Source of the DNA: DATGLE01 sp035294325
GTDB taxonomy: Bacteria > Chloroflexota > Ktedonobacteria > Ktedonobacterales > Ktedonobacteraceae
Reading direction: 5' to 3'
NCBI GenBank assembly: GCA_035294325.1
Contig: DATGLE010000238.1
Span: 1-28,780 of the forward strand
DNA: 28,780 nt
Shown piece after piece: positions 1-9,352 of this stretch. Both the position numbers and the translations under genes were made by a program. Below the pieces are notes generated by a model. It was not told the DNA's origin. It saw only the letters and a program-made list of their open reading frames with translations, and made no database searches. How positions within the stretch are numbered: position 1 is the first letter of the stretch; each line of letters starts with the position of its first letter.

Positions 1-90
1 CATCATAAGACATTCGGAATTCTTCAGAGAAATTTATGATGCACGGCACTTAAAATCCGTTATACTTAGAGGGAAAAAGATGGAGGAAGG

Positions 91-468
91 ATGCTGCTCT
101 TAAATTTTACGCACCCGCTCACCCGGGAGCAGTGCGCGCAGATCGAAGAACTGGCAGGCACGCCTATCGAGGAGGTGCGCACCATTGCGGTGCAGATTGA
201 GCAGGCAGAGCCGCTCGCGCCGCAGATCGCCGCCATCGTCGAGGCGGCCGGTCTCTCGCCGCAGGAGTGGCAGACGCGTTCACTGCTCATCAATCCGCCC
301 GGCTACGCGCCAGCCGCCTTCGTACTGCTGGCCGAACTGCATGGACGCATCGGCCACTTTCCGTCCCTGGTGCGCCTGCGCCCGCGACCTGGCCCGCTCA
401 CAACCTATGAGGTGGCCGAACTGCTCAATCTGCAAGCCGTGCGCGAGGAGGCGCGGCGACGCCGCTAG
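91..468 (+). CDS. csx15: Csx15-like CRISPR-accessory protein
   Basis: 125 residues. The start at 91 follows GGAGG plus AAGG directly upstream, and a TATACT box at 61-66 could be the -10 of its promoter. The protein opens with LLLNFTHPLT and continues with EEWQTRSLLINPPGYAPAA and a LAELHGRIGHFP segment, then ends in NLQAVREEARRRR. I recognise this pattern as Csx15, a small soluble protein family found beside type III CRISPR-Cas modules. Known of the family: it is grouped with cyclic-oligoadenylate-linked accessory proteins (ring-nuclease or cOA-binding candidates); I recall this rather than having checked it. The gene lies 41 bp upstream of cas6 in the same direction, which supports the call. 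No effector or cas10 gene is in the window, so the partner module must lie upstream of position 1 or be lost. Recognition is from memory of the family sequence, so the exact family name is moderately certain. Confidence 0.66.
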   Translation: MLLLNFTHPLTREQCAQIEELAGTPIEEVRTIAVQIEQAEPLAPQIAAIVEAAGLSPQEWQTRSLLINPPGYAPAAFVLLAELHGRIGHFPSLVRLRPRPGPLTTYEVAELLNLQAVREEARRRR

Positions 469-509
469 CAGTTCGATAAAAAGGAAAAGAACAAAGGATT
501 GAGACGTTT

Positions 510-1499
510 ATGGAAACACTTTATGCTCCTACCAGCCCGGCCCGCCTGTATGCGCTGTTGTTACGCTTACGCCCGCTCCAGCAGGGGACGCTGATGCCCT
601 TCTCGGGCGAGCTGGTGCATGGCGCGTTCATGGCCTGGCTGCGGGCTGCGGCTCCCGATGTCGCGAACTGGCTTCACGAAGGGCAGAAGCGGCGCCTCTT
701 CACCTGTTCCAGCCTGCACTTTTCGCCGTCCATGCAGCCCCATCTGCGCGCCGAGCGCGAAAATATCCACCTGCCGCTTGATCCGCAAAAAACCTATACT
801 CTGCGCCTCACGCTGCTGCTGGGCGAGCTGTTCCCTCTATTCTACAGTGCGCTCACCCGGTTCAGCCTCTCCAGGAGCACAGCGAGCAGCCTGCCCTTCA
901 TCCAGCTTGGCAAGCAGCTCTTCCTGCTCGAAGAGATCATGCTGACCAACGATGATACGATGGGCTGGACCGGCTTCACCTCGCTCTCGACACTGGTCGA
1001 GGAAGCGCAGCAAAAGCGCTTCGGGCGCGAGGGCGCCTTCACGCTCGAATTCGCCTCGTTGACCTCTTTCAATCGGGGCAACAGGAAAGTTGGCTACGGC
1101 TCCTCCCAGGTAATGCTGCCCTTGCCGCAGTTTGTCTTTCAAAATTTGCTGCGCCGCTGGGAAGATATCGCGCCGCCGGAAGTGGCGCCTGTGATCCAGA
1201 GGGAGCGCATCGAGTCCTATCTTGAGCAGGACGGTATCGTCATCATCGATTATGACCTCACCGCCCATCGCGTCCACCTCACCACGCACCAGTTGCGCGG
1301 CTTTGTCGGCACCTGCACCTATCAGTTGCGTGGCCCCGACGAGCCGACCAGCCCCGGAGCGCCTTTGACGGTGCGCCAGCAGATCTATCTCCTGGCGTTA
1401 CTGGCATTCTACAGCGGGGTGGGCCATAAAACGGCAATGGGACTTGGACAGGCCCGCCTCTGTGCCCCGGAGGTGAAACGGCGGAAATCCCCCGCATAG
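510..1499 (+). CDS. cas6: CRISPR-associated endoribonuclease Cas6
   Basis: 329 residues. Cas6 cuts precursor CRISPR RNA within the repeats to give mature guides for type I and III systems. The N-terminal half has the GELVHGAFMAWL segment (residues 33-44) with His37 in the position of the usual catalytic histidine. The C-terminal glycine-rich loop, GVGHKTAMGLGQARL (about 303-317), is the family hallmark that contacts RNA. The sequence LGKQLFLLEEIML and the FLTSLSTL-type strands fit the two ferredoxin-like folds. It follows the csx15-like gene by 41 bp, so the two probably share a transcript. Start choice: AAAGG lies about 12 bases upstream, slightly far. Oddity: there is no repeat array or cas1/cas2 in the 5 kb downstream, so the gene marks one edge of a locus or an orphan remnant. 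Confidence 0.87.
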   Translation: METLYAPTSPARLYALLLRLRPLQQGTLMPFSGELVHGAFMAWLRAAAPDVANWLHEGQKRRLFTCSSLHFSPSMQPHLRAERENIHLPLDPQKTYTLRLTLLLGELFPLFYSALTRFSLSRSTASSLPFIQLGKQLFLLEEIMLTNDDTMGWTGFTSLSTLVEEAQQKRFGREGAFTLEFASLTSFNRGNRKVGYGSSQVMLPLPQFVFQNLLRRWEDIAPPEVAPVIQRERIESYLEQDGIVIIDYDLTAHRVHLTTHQLRGFVGTCTYQLRGPDEPTSPGAPLTVRQQIYLLALLAFYSGVGHKTAMGLGQARLCAPEVKRRKSPA

Positions 1500-1600
1500 C
1501 GCCATCAGATCCTTCGCTGGCGCTCAGGATGACATGTGGTAGGGACTGAGGCGGCGGCGGCTCAGAGCCTGTCCTGAGGAACGAAGGGAAGACATACGGC
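1498..1600. repeat. Degenerate intergenic repeat segments after cas6
   Basis: A hairpin with arms AGCGCCA and TGGCGCT (1498-1524) begins inside the cas6 stop codon. It is followed by CAGGATGACATG and, on the other orientation, by GTCCTGAGGAACGAAGG (about 1571-1587). Such 'CTCAGGATGAC' and 'TCCTGAGGAACGAAGG' phrases look like pieces of a dispersed non-coding repeat; this is inference. The hairpin lacks a T-run, so it is not a clear terminator. The remainder up to 1709 holds no recognisable gene. Confidence 0.4.
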
Positions 1601-1709
1601 GGGGCTAAGGTGGCTGAATCGTGGAGCGCGGCGTTGACCGCTCACCCCAAAAGCGTGTATCATTACAGAAAACCACAGATGGGAAAGTAGATAGAGCAAA
1701 GATTTCGCT

Positions 1710-2912
1710 ATGCAATCATTCTGGAATAGACTCCCGCAACCGATTATTGGCCTGGCCCCGATGGATGGCGTGACCGATGCCCCGTGCCGCACGATGCACG
1801 GCCTCTACGGGCGCCCCGATGTGGTGCTCACCGAGTTTACGAACGTCGAGGGGCTGTGGCGCGGCAGTGACCGCATCTTCCGCGATTTTCTCTATACGCC
1901 AGCGGAACGCCCGGTGGTGGCGCAGATTTTTGGCTGCCGCCCCGAGTACTTCTACCGGGCCGCCCATGTCGTCTGCGAACTGGGCTTCGATGGCGTGGAT
2001 ATCAATATGGGCTGCCCCGCGCGCTCCATCGCCAACAGGGGCGGCGGCGCTGCGCTGATCCGCATGCCGGAGACGGCGAAGGCCATTATTCGCGCCACGC
2101 AGCAGGGGGTACGCGATTGGGCCAATGGGCAGACGCTGGAAGATCTGGAGATGGACCCGGCGCGTATCCAGCGCATTCGCCAGATGAATGAGGACCGCGT
2201 GCGGGTATGGGGCGATAGAGCCAGCGTCGAGCGCCGGCTTATCCCCGTTTCGGTAAAGACGCGCCTGGGCTACGACTCGATTGTGATCACCGATTGGGTG
2301 CAGGAACTGCTCGAACTGGAGCCTGCCGTCATCTCCCTGCACGGGCGCACGCTGGTGCAGCACTACAAGGGCGAAGCCAACTGGGACGCCATCGCCGCCG
2401 CCGCCGAGATCGTGCGCAAGACCAGCACGCTGATCCTGGGCAACGGCGACATCCATACGCTCTACCAGGCGGCACAGCGCATTCGCGCAAGCGGCGTCAA
2501 CGGCGTACTCATCGGGCGCGCCAGTTTCGGCAATCCCTGGCTTTTCCAGCGCAAAGAGACGCTCAGGGAACTGCTGCGTAACGGCATCGCGCCAACGCCG
2601 GAGAATCTACCGGAGGTAGTGCCAACGCGCGAGGAGCGGCTTTTGATGGCCCTCGAACACGCGCGCGTGCATGCCAGGCTGAAAGGTGAAGATCATTTCG
2701 TCGAGATGCGCAAGCATATGGGCTGGTATCTGGGCCATTTTCCGGGCGCGAAACGCGTGCGGAACGAACTCGTGCGCATCAATAGCCTGGCCGATGTGGA
2801 GCGGATCATCCAGGCGGCGCTGGATCAGATCGAAGATACTGGCGAGGAGGAAGCCGTTCTTGCTGAAGAGGATGTGCGCGATCCAGAGCTAGATATGACC
2901 TGTGCGGTTTGA
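1710..2912 (+). CDS. dus: tRNA-dihydrouridine synthase
   Basis: 400 residues. FMN-dependent enzyme that reduces uridines in the tRNA D-loop to dihydrouridine using NAD(P)H. The TIM-barrel opens with IIGLAPMDGVTDAPCR (12-27), the FMN-binding start. The catalytic loop DINMGCPAR is at 97-105 with Cys102 as the proton donor. VKTRLGYDS carries the FMN/substrate lysine. SLHGRT, GNGDI and VLIGRASFGNPWLF follow in the expected order. Between about residues 125 and 170 there is a hydrophilic insertion (LEDLEMDPARIQRIRQMNEDRV region) that standard Dus proteins lack, and the C-terminal tail after about 370 is acidic. Those extras account for the length of 400 against about 320-350 for most relatives. 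Which of DusA, DusB or DusC it matches cannot be settled by eye. It appears monocistronic. Confidence 0.9.
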   Translation: MQSFWNRLPQPIIGLAPMDGVTDAPCRTMHGLYGRPDVVLTEFTNVEGLWRGSDRIFRDFLYTPAERPVVAQIFGCRPEYFYRAAHVVCELGFDGVDINMGCPARSIANRGGGAALIRMPETAKAIIRATQQGVRDWANGQTLEDLEMDPARIQRIRQMNEDRVRVWGDRASVERRLIPVSVKTRLGYDSIVITDWVQELLELEPAVISLHGRTLVQHYKGEANWDAIAAAAEIVRKTSTLILGNGDIHTLYQAAQRIRASGVNGVLIGRASFGNPWLFQRKETLRELLRNGIAPTPENLPEVVPTREERLLMALEHARVHARLKGEDHFVEMRKHMGWYLGHFPGAKRVRNELVRINSLADVERIIQAALDQIEDTGEEEAVLAEEDVRDPELDMTCAV

Positions 2913-2947
2913 TGGGCCTGTCTACTCCCAAAAACCGCGCCTTCGCC

Positions 2948-2979
2948 AAAAAAATCTCTGGCTGATTAGCAGGCAGAGA
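2948..2979 (-). terminator. Intrinsic terminator of the 67-residue gene
   Basis: Read on the minus strand, TCTCTG pairs with CAGAGA across a 13-nt loop and is followed at once by seven T residues (plus-strand A-run 2948-2954). It lies 29 bp past the stop codon of the minus-strand gene ending at 3008. Confidence 0.7.
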
Positions 2980-3022
2980 GAAGTCCTGGTATGCTGGCAT
3001 GCAGCCATCATACCAGGACTTC
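2980..3022. repeat. Perfect 14-bp inverted repeat spanning a stop codon
   Basis: Arms 2980-2993 (GAAGTCCTGGTATG) and 3009-3022 are exact reverse complements. The loop contains a small nested TGGC/GCCA hairpin. The downstream arm overlaps the last codons of the minus-strand gene ending at 3008, so the arm is coding and the hairpin sits just before the T-run terminator. It may protect the mRNA 3' end. Confidence 0.75.
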
Positions 3023-3211
3023 GCTGAGATCCCCCACTAATTCCTGAATCTCGCGCAGCCGGCGTTCGGCCAGTTCCACATTTTCCAGCGCCTGGGCTAA
3101 AATACGCTCCTCCAGTGAGGGATACGATTCGGCGATCTCTGGATCGATAGAGCCGACAAGTTCCAGAGCGCGACTCAGCTTGCTATCCGGGTCCAGGGTT
3201 GCGGTTGACAT
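3008..3211 (-). CDS. Small acidic helical protein of unknown function
   Basis: 67 residues from the ATG at 3211, chosen because GGAGAGG lies seven bases upstream; a longer form to 3235 would need a TTG start and has no better ribosome site. The product begins MSTATLDPDSKLSRALELV. It continues with two helix-like stretches, SIDPEIAESYPSLEERILAQALENVELAERRLREIQELVGDLSEV, strongly acidic with heptad-like leucines, so a short coiled coil or helical hairpin is likely. No cysteines, membrane segment or signal peptide. I do not recognise the family. The dedicated T-run terminator (2948-2979) and good ribosome site argue that it is real. The 288 bp between it and the cupredoxin gene contain a TTACATGTAA palindrome (3371-3380) and AT-rich promoter-like sequence but no clear gene. 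Confidence 0.68.
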   Translation of the reverse strand: MSTATLDPDSKLSRALELVGSIDPEIAESYPSLEERILAQALENVELAERRLREIQELVGDLSEVLV

Positions 3212-3499
3212 AGTTGCTACCTCTCCAAATCTCAAATTGGGTTTCTACCCCCAGCGGGCTACGCGGGTGATTTAGCGCATGTGCTCTATCATTTTGCAAT
3301 CTCAGACGAGAAGCCAGTCTCTGCACCGCAAAGACTTCTCCTGCTTATTACGTTCCTCTACGGTACCAGGTTACATGTAAGAACGCCAGATATCAGGCTC
3401 ATTTCTATATTACACTAGACGCGAAAAAAACCCAAAACAGGGAGTCCAACATTCCTATTGTCTGAGAGTATGTTAACCGACCTCTGTACTGCCTTGCAG

Positions 3500-3964
3500 C
3501 TATTTGACAATTACTGTCAGGTTCATTCCCGGATGCACCGTACAGTACAGGTGGAAGGTGCCGGCGGTATTGAAAGGCCCGATGCTATGAGTATCGTTGC
3601 CCGAGAACTGCTGGTTTACCTTCGGCGCGCCAGGCTCGGTGGCCGGTTTGGCATTGCCATTTTCCCAGGAGCCGTTCTGAATGATATGAATCACGGCGGC
3701 ATCATCCACCAGAGTCAGGCTGCTGCCCTTGCTGATCGTCACACTGCTCTGTTCAAAATTTGTGGAGTTCATGTGGACGGTGGCACCGCCCGATGAGCTG
3801 CCACTGGAACTGCTGGAACTGCTGGAACTGCTGGAACTGCCAGCATTGCCGCTGCTGGTGCTCGCCGAAGTGGTTCCAGGGCGAGCGCAGGCCGCCAGTA
3901 TCATACTCATCATCGCCAGTGACATCACCACTGCGATCATAATCTTTACATGCTTGCTCTGCAT
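3500..3964 (-). CDS. Cupredoxin-domain lipoprotein (plastocyanin-like)
   Basis: 154 residues, exported and lipid-anchored. A short hydrophobic signal (residues 7-25) ends in the lipobox LAAC with Cys26 as the lipidated residue. A Ser/Gly-rich linker (about 31-60, including an unbroken run of 12 serines at 43-54) holds the domain away from the membrane. The copper domain (about 61-154) has the type I ligands in order: His93 in VIHIIQ, then Cys141, His144 and Met147 in CTVHPGM. This is the plastocyanin/azurin-type arrangement, so a mononuclear blue-copper electron carrier on the outer face of the membrane is expected. AGAGAGG lies 10 bases before the ATG. The gene stands alone, so its redox partner is unknown. 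The serine run is coded by a short tandem repeat in the DNA (see findings). Confidence 0.86.
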   Translation of the reverse strand: MQSKHVKIMIAVVMSLAMMSMILAACARPGTTSASTSSGNAGSSSSSSSSSSSSGSSSGGATVHMNSTNFEQSSVTISKGSSLTLVDDAAVIHIIQNGSWENGNAKPATEPGAPKVNQQFSGNDTHSIGPFNTAGTFHLYCTVHPGMNLTVIVK

Positions 3965-4130
3965 ATATGTAACACCTCTCTGTTGTGCTTCTATTCCGAT
4001 GGTCCCGATTCTCTATTCAATAGCATAGGTCGGAAAGCGGGGGAGTGCAAATAAGGCATGTACAGGATATTGTGTGAGGGAAACACCTGATTTCTTCTGA
4101 GAATGTGCCTGACTTCTGACCTCCCGGCCT

Positions 4131-4292
4131 GCTCGCGCCTGCGGCGCTCACCTTATCGAGTGTGTCTGATTCTCGGAACCCTCGTGTGCTCGTGCCTGCG
4201 GCACTCACCTTCTGTATATTGCTGTGTGGAAAAATGCGCGAAGCGCATTTTTCCACACAGCAATATACATTCCTGGCGCGGCTCCGCCGCGC
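4131..4292. repeat. Composite hairpin element A
   Basis: Three modules. Left: two mini-hairpins, GCGCC-TGC-GGCGC (inside 4131-4152) and GTGCC-TGC-GGCAC (inside 4188-4209); they differ by a C-G to T-A pair change that preserves pairing. Centre: a perfect palindrome with 27-nt arms 4213-4239 and 4243-4269 around the loop GAA. Right: GCGCGGC-TCC-GCCGCGC at 4276-4292. The element lies in the gap between two divergent genes (cupredoxin, minus; SRPBCC, plus), so it cannot be a terminator for either. Confidence 0.88.
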
Positions 4293-4492
4293 GACCAGCC
4301 AATCTGAGGGGCCGGGGAAGCGCTGCCCGGCAGGCTCAGCTATAAATAATCTCATCGTGTCGATTTTTAAGGAATATAAATATTCGCTTAGAATTAGATA
4401 ATAACAACTGTATTTATTGATTTTTCGGAGCGGCTATGGTATGCTTACCAACGTGTTTACTGGACGGAAGAACAGAGGAAAGGAATTTAGAG

Positions 4493-5209
4493 ATGCAAAA
4501 GAACTATGCTGAACATCACGCGAGCGTTCTCGTCAACGCTCCCGTACACCAGGTCTATGCCCTGTTTACGCACTTCAACGACTTCCCCAAATTTATGAGT
4601 TTTGTGAAGGAAGTCACCTACTACGACGATCAGCGCAGCCACTGGGTGGCCGACGTGGTTGGCCGCCATGAGTGGGATGCGGTAAACGAGGGGTGGATCC
4701 CGGATCGCCAGGTTGGATGGCGCTCGACGAACGGGCTGGAGAACTTCGGCAAGGTCACGTTTACGCCGGGTGGGAGCGATCAGACGCGCGTGGATGTCTT
4801 CATCAACTACAATCCACCTGCCGGCGTTCTGGGCGATGTTGGCGAGAAACTGGGCGCCGGGAGCCGTTTTGACAAAGTGTTGCAGGATGATCTGACGCAC
4901 TTCGCGCGCATGGTTGATGAAGCTCCGGCGGGTGCGCTCGATCCCGAATCGTCTAACTATCTGTTCCGTCAGGGGAGCGCGGCAGCTCGGGGGACGACAA
5001 CGGGCCGGCAGAACGAGACCATGTATAACAATCCCAACGCGGAACCCGGAAAGGTCGTAACCCCGGTCACTGATCGCGATATTACCGGTACGTCGAGCGA
5101 AGATCTCGCGCGGCAGCAGGATAGCTACGATACCGGCGCAGTCCCCTTTGAGACGCGGGAGACGTATCCCAGGAACCCATCATCCACGCGAGAGGAAAAC
5201 TTGCCATAG
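4493..5209 (+). CDS. SRPBCC-fold (polyketide cyclase/START-like) protein
   Basis: 238 residues from the ATG at 4493, chosen because GAGGAAAGGAA lies just upstream and the family fold starts right after it; an in-frame ATG at 4436 would add 19 residues with no similarity to the domain. Residues about 7-145 match the cyclase/dehydrase pattern: ASVLVNAPVHQVYALFTHFNDFPKFMSFV, then VVGRHEWDAVNEGW, VGWRSTNGLENFGKVTFTP and RVDVFINYNPPAGVLGDVGEKLGAG. This fold makes a deep hydrophobic cavity that binds lipids or other apolar ligands. The last 90 residues (AARGTTTGRQNETMYNNPNAEPG and so on) are polar, low in hydrophobics and probably disordered. No partner genes are adjacent; the substrate is unknown. 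Confidence 0.8.
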   Translation: MQKNYAEHHASVLVNAPVHQVYALFTHFNDFPKFMSFVKEVTYYDDQRSHWVADVVGRHEWDAVNEGWIPDRQVGWRSTNGLENFGKVTFTPGGSDQTRVDVFINYNPPAGVLGDVGEKLGAGSRFDKVLQDDLTHFARMVDEAPAGALDPESSNYLFRQGSAAARGTTTGRQNETMYNNPNAEPGKVVTPVTDRDITGTSSEDLARQQDSYDTGAVPFETRETYPRNPSSTREENLP

Positions 5210-5246
5210 CGGCGAGGGAGCACGACTCGCTACATGAAGTAACGGG

Positions 5247-5409
5247 GCACCAGGCTCGCCTGCGAGCCTGGTGCATCAGGAAAAGGGAGCCAGCCAGCCG
5301 CGCCAGCATCAAACGCGCTCATATGATCTCGCAGGCGAGCCTGGTGCATCAGGAAAAAGGAGCGGGGGGGTGAGCGCGTGGCGCTCACCCCCCCGCTCCC
5401 TTTTCCTGA
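5247..5409. repeat. Composite hairpin element B with duplicated half
   Basis: A hairpin with 13-nt arms GCACCAGGCTCGC and its complement (5247-5274) is followed by CATCAGGAAAAGGGAGC. The phrase GCGAGCCTGGTGCATCAGGA then recurs at about 5336, leading into a large palindrome with 29-nt arms 5349-5377 and 5381-5409 (one mismatch, loop GTG, seven G against seven C). The left half is therefore present twice. It lies downstream of the SRPBCC gene and could also act as its transcription stop, although no T-run follows. Confidence 0.83.
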
Positions 5410-5527
5410 GAGCAACGCAGTTGCGATGCGTGAAGGCGGTAAAGATGAGTCAAATAATCGAATGGCTGTGTATAGCGGTTTACAATCTGGAATATCACTG
5501 CCCCCTTGCTTATTGCAGCCGATTACA

Positions 5528-5556
5528 TTGACATTCCCACCTGGATATGTTATACT
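5528..5556 (+). promoter_or_regulatory. Sigma-70-type promoter of orphan unit 1
   Basis: TTGACA (5528-5533), 17-nt spacer, TATACT (5551-5556). Close to ideal for the housekeeping sigma factor. Expected start of transcription about 5563. Confidence 0.8.
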
Positions 5557-5650
5557 TAGAGCGTTCCCAGAAAGGGATATCACCAGAGAACTCAACAGAC
5601 TCTGGCACATGGCTAAAGGCCTTGCATTGGTAATCCCGAAAGGAGGCCCT

Positions 5651-5710
5651 ATGAAGCCTATGAAGAAACCAATTCGTTTACTAGGGATGGTATTTCAGAT
5701 TGACAACTAG
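5651..5710 (+). CDS. Possible 19-residue peptide MKPMKKPIRLLGMVFQIDN
   Basis: The ATG at 5651 follows AAAGGAGG with four bases between, one of the strongest ribosome sites in the window. The peptide is basic at the start and hydrophobic in the middle (IRLLGMVF). It has no cysteines and no signal-peptide cleavage site. The ribosome site can pair with CCTT at 5620-5623, which would make translation conditional on unfolding. The shortness and lack of comparison make the coding call tentative. Confidence 0.42.
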   Translation: MKPMKKPIRLLGMVFQIDN

Positions 5711-5943
5711 GGCCCGTAGAGGCGGGCACATTGCTCCCCCTGAGCGTCTGACCACGTCCTGATTTCTAAGCTGCAAGCTGTGCTATTGCGCCTTGCAATG
5801 CTGTATTGGTGGCAATCTGCCGTTAGGAGTGGCAGGGGTAAACAGGGGGTTTTCTGATTACTTTTGGATAACTCCCCTGGCCTACGTGGATTAGGGCCGG
5901 GTTGATGTAACACAGGAGTTGTGTAGAAAAAGAGACACACGAG

Positions 5944-5978
5944 GGGCCGGACAAAGACATGTCCGGCCCTTTGTCTTT
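5944..5978 (+). terminator. Intrinsic terminator of unit 1
   Basis: Perfect 10-bp GC-rich stem GGGCCGGACA / TGTCCGGCCC with a 6-nt loop, followed by TTTGTCTTT. Confidence 0.88.
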
Positions 5979-5991
5979 CCCAGACACCTCA

Positions 5992-6296
5992 GCGCCTACG
6001 GCGCTTCGCACCGGGAAGGGAAGAGGCTGCTGCGGCAAACTTCGTCTGCCGCAGCAGCCTCTTCCTTTCCCGGTCAGGGCAGTGCAGGTCTGGCGAGCAG
6101 AGCAGCAGCCTCTTCCCTTCCCGGTCAGGGCAACGCGGGGCTGGTGAGCACTGCCCACTCAGGGCGGCAAGCGAAGCAGCAGCCTTTTCCCTTCCCGGTC
6201 AGGGCAATACAGGTCTGGCGAGCAGAGCAGCAGCCTCTTCCCTTCCCGGTCAGGGCGGCAAGCGAAGCAGCAGCCTTTTCCCTTCCCGGTCAGGGC
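5992..6296. repeat. Composite hairpin element C with five half-copies
   Basis: Starts with mini-hairpin GCGCC-TAC-GGCGC (5992-6004), then a palindrome with 28-nt arms 6010-6037 and 6047-6074 (one G-T wobble). The right half then repeats: a 30-bp unit GCAGCAGCCT(C/T)TTCC... ending CCCGGTCAGGGC occurs at 6051-6080, 6102-6131, 6176-6205, 6227-6256 and 6267-6296, separated by 21, 44, 21 and 10 bp. The intervening pieces also repeat (CAGGTCTGGCGAGCAGA twice, GGCAAGCGAA twice). It lies past the 3' end of lepA. Confidence 0.85.
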
Positions 6297-6374
6297 AGCG
6301 CAGGGGGCGAGGGGATCTACCGTCGCTGGCTCCCCCTGTCCTGCATTCCCAGAAAGGCGCCGGAGGGGCAAGGG

Positions 6375-8176
<1,802 letters not shown>

Positions 8177-8180
<4 letters not shown>

Positions 8181-9352
8181 TCCTCGATGATCCCTCCACA
8201 CAAAACCTCATCGCCATCCTCGCCTCCATAGAAGACAGCGGCCTGGCCGGGCGTGATGGCGCGCTGGGGCTGCATAAGCCGGACCTGCACGCGGTTGCCC
8301 GCGAGGGGCGTAACCAGGGCAGGCTGCTCCTGAGCCTTGTAGCGCACACGCACGCGAGCCGCGAACGGCTCCTCCGGTGTGTCGCCGCTGACGTAATGCA
8401 TCCTGCCGACGATAAATTCACTGCGGTTCAGCGCCTCCGCCGGGCCGACGATCAGAGCATTTTGAGCCGCGTCGATCTTGAGCACGTGCAGCGGCTCCCT
8501 GGCGGTAAGGCCCAGGCCCTTGCGCTGCCCGATGGTGTAGTAGGCCAGGCCGCGATGGCGTCCCAGTAGCCGGCCATCCTGGTCGTAGATCGGCCCCGGC
8601 CTGGGTATAGTGATGAGCGGCTGCCCGCTGGCTTCTCCACGCCCGCCCGCGCCGACAGCGACGGCTGCCGCCGCGTGTGCCGCTGCATAGCGATCAATGA
8701 AGCCGCGATAATCGTTCTGCGCAACAAAACAGATCTCCTGGCTCTCCGCCTTCGTTGCCACGCGCATGCCGCGCTCGGCCGCCATCGCACGCACCTGCGG
8801 CTTCGTATAGTTACCCAGGGGGAAGCAGGCGTGCGCCAGTTGGAACTGGTTAAGCACATGCAGCACGTAGGACTGATCCTTGTCGGGATCGAGGCCGCGC
8901 CGCAGCCGCCGCTTGCCCGTAACGGGGTGGTCGTCCACACGCACATAGTGGCCCGTCGCCAGGTAATCGGCGCCCAGGCCCAGCGCCCGCTTGAGCAGCA
9001 CGGTGAAACGGATATGCCGGTTACAGGTCAGGCAGGGATTGGGCGTGCGGCCCGCAACATAATCCTCATAGAAGGAATCGACGATCTTATCCTTAAATTC
9101 CTGTTCGACGTTGACCAGATAAAAGGGTATGTCAAGCTGGCGCGCAACTCTCCTGGCGTCATCCACCGCTTCCAGGGAGCAGCACTTATTCTGCACGACG
9201 CGCTCAACGCCATCGTCCTCCGCCTCGATCACGCCGGGTTCCGACCAGAGGCGCAGCATAATGCCGATCACTTCGTGCCCTTGTTCTTTGAGTAGCGCGG
9301 CGGCAACCGAGCTATCTACGCCGCCGCTCATTGCGACGACTATGCGTGCCAT
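8177..9352 (-). CDS. mnmA: tRNA-specific 2-thiouridylase MnmA
   Basis: 391 residues from the ATG at 9352 (GAGG eight bases upstream; the longer form from 9391 adds a non-family 13-residue leader). It adenylates and thiolates U34 in the anticodon of tRNA-Glu, -Gln and -Lys. PP-loop SGGVDSS at 9-15 binds ATP. TPNPCLTCN at 103-111 carries the catalytic Cys110, and SQEICFV carries the partner Cys208. GHYVR and the later TIGQRKGLGL and VGRMHYVSG segments match the central and C-terminal barrel domains. First gene of the mnmA-lepA operon. Its substrate tRNA-Glu (UUC anticodon) is itself encoded at 16979. Cys107 in NPCLTC is an extra cysteine close to the catalytic one, common in the wider family. 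Confidence 0.95.

Larger units (their letters stand above)
5563..5978 (+). ncRNA. Orphan structured transcript with small ORF (unit 1)
   Basis: Predicted transcript of about 415 nt between an excellent promoter (5528-5556) and an excellent intrinsic terminator (5944-5978). Visible structure: hairpin CCAGAG/CTCTGG (5583-5605); anti-ribosome-site pairing of CCTT (5620-5623) with AAGG of the ribosome site (5640-5643), extended by GG/CC; hairpin GCCCG/CGGGC (5712-5727); ATTGC/GCAAT near 5784-5798; CAGGGG/CCCCTG (5843-5879); and a possible long-range pair CCACGT (5752-5757) with ACGTGG (5884-5889). A 19-codon ORF lies at 5651-5710, leaving about 230 nt of non-coding 3' sequence. I could not match it to tmRNA, RNase P RNA, 6S RNA or a known riboswitch. 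It could be a regulatory RNA, a dual-function peptide/RNA, or the remnant of a mobile element's RNA. Confidence 0.55.

Noticed and set aside
4017..4401. Open frames on both strands within element A
   Set aside because: They exist only because the palindrome lacks stops; the peptides repeat the arm sequence on both strands.
5563..5978. tmRNA, RNase P RNA or 6S RNA for unit 1
   Set aside because: No tRNA-like 3' end, no RNase P core (GAGGAAAGTCC), and no long rod-like pairing with a central bubble.
6051..6296. Possible CRISPR array
   Set aside because: Repeat units come from the neighbouring palindrome arm, spacers range from 10 to 44 bp, and spacer sequences recur, unlike a real array.
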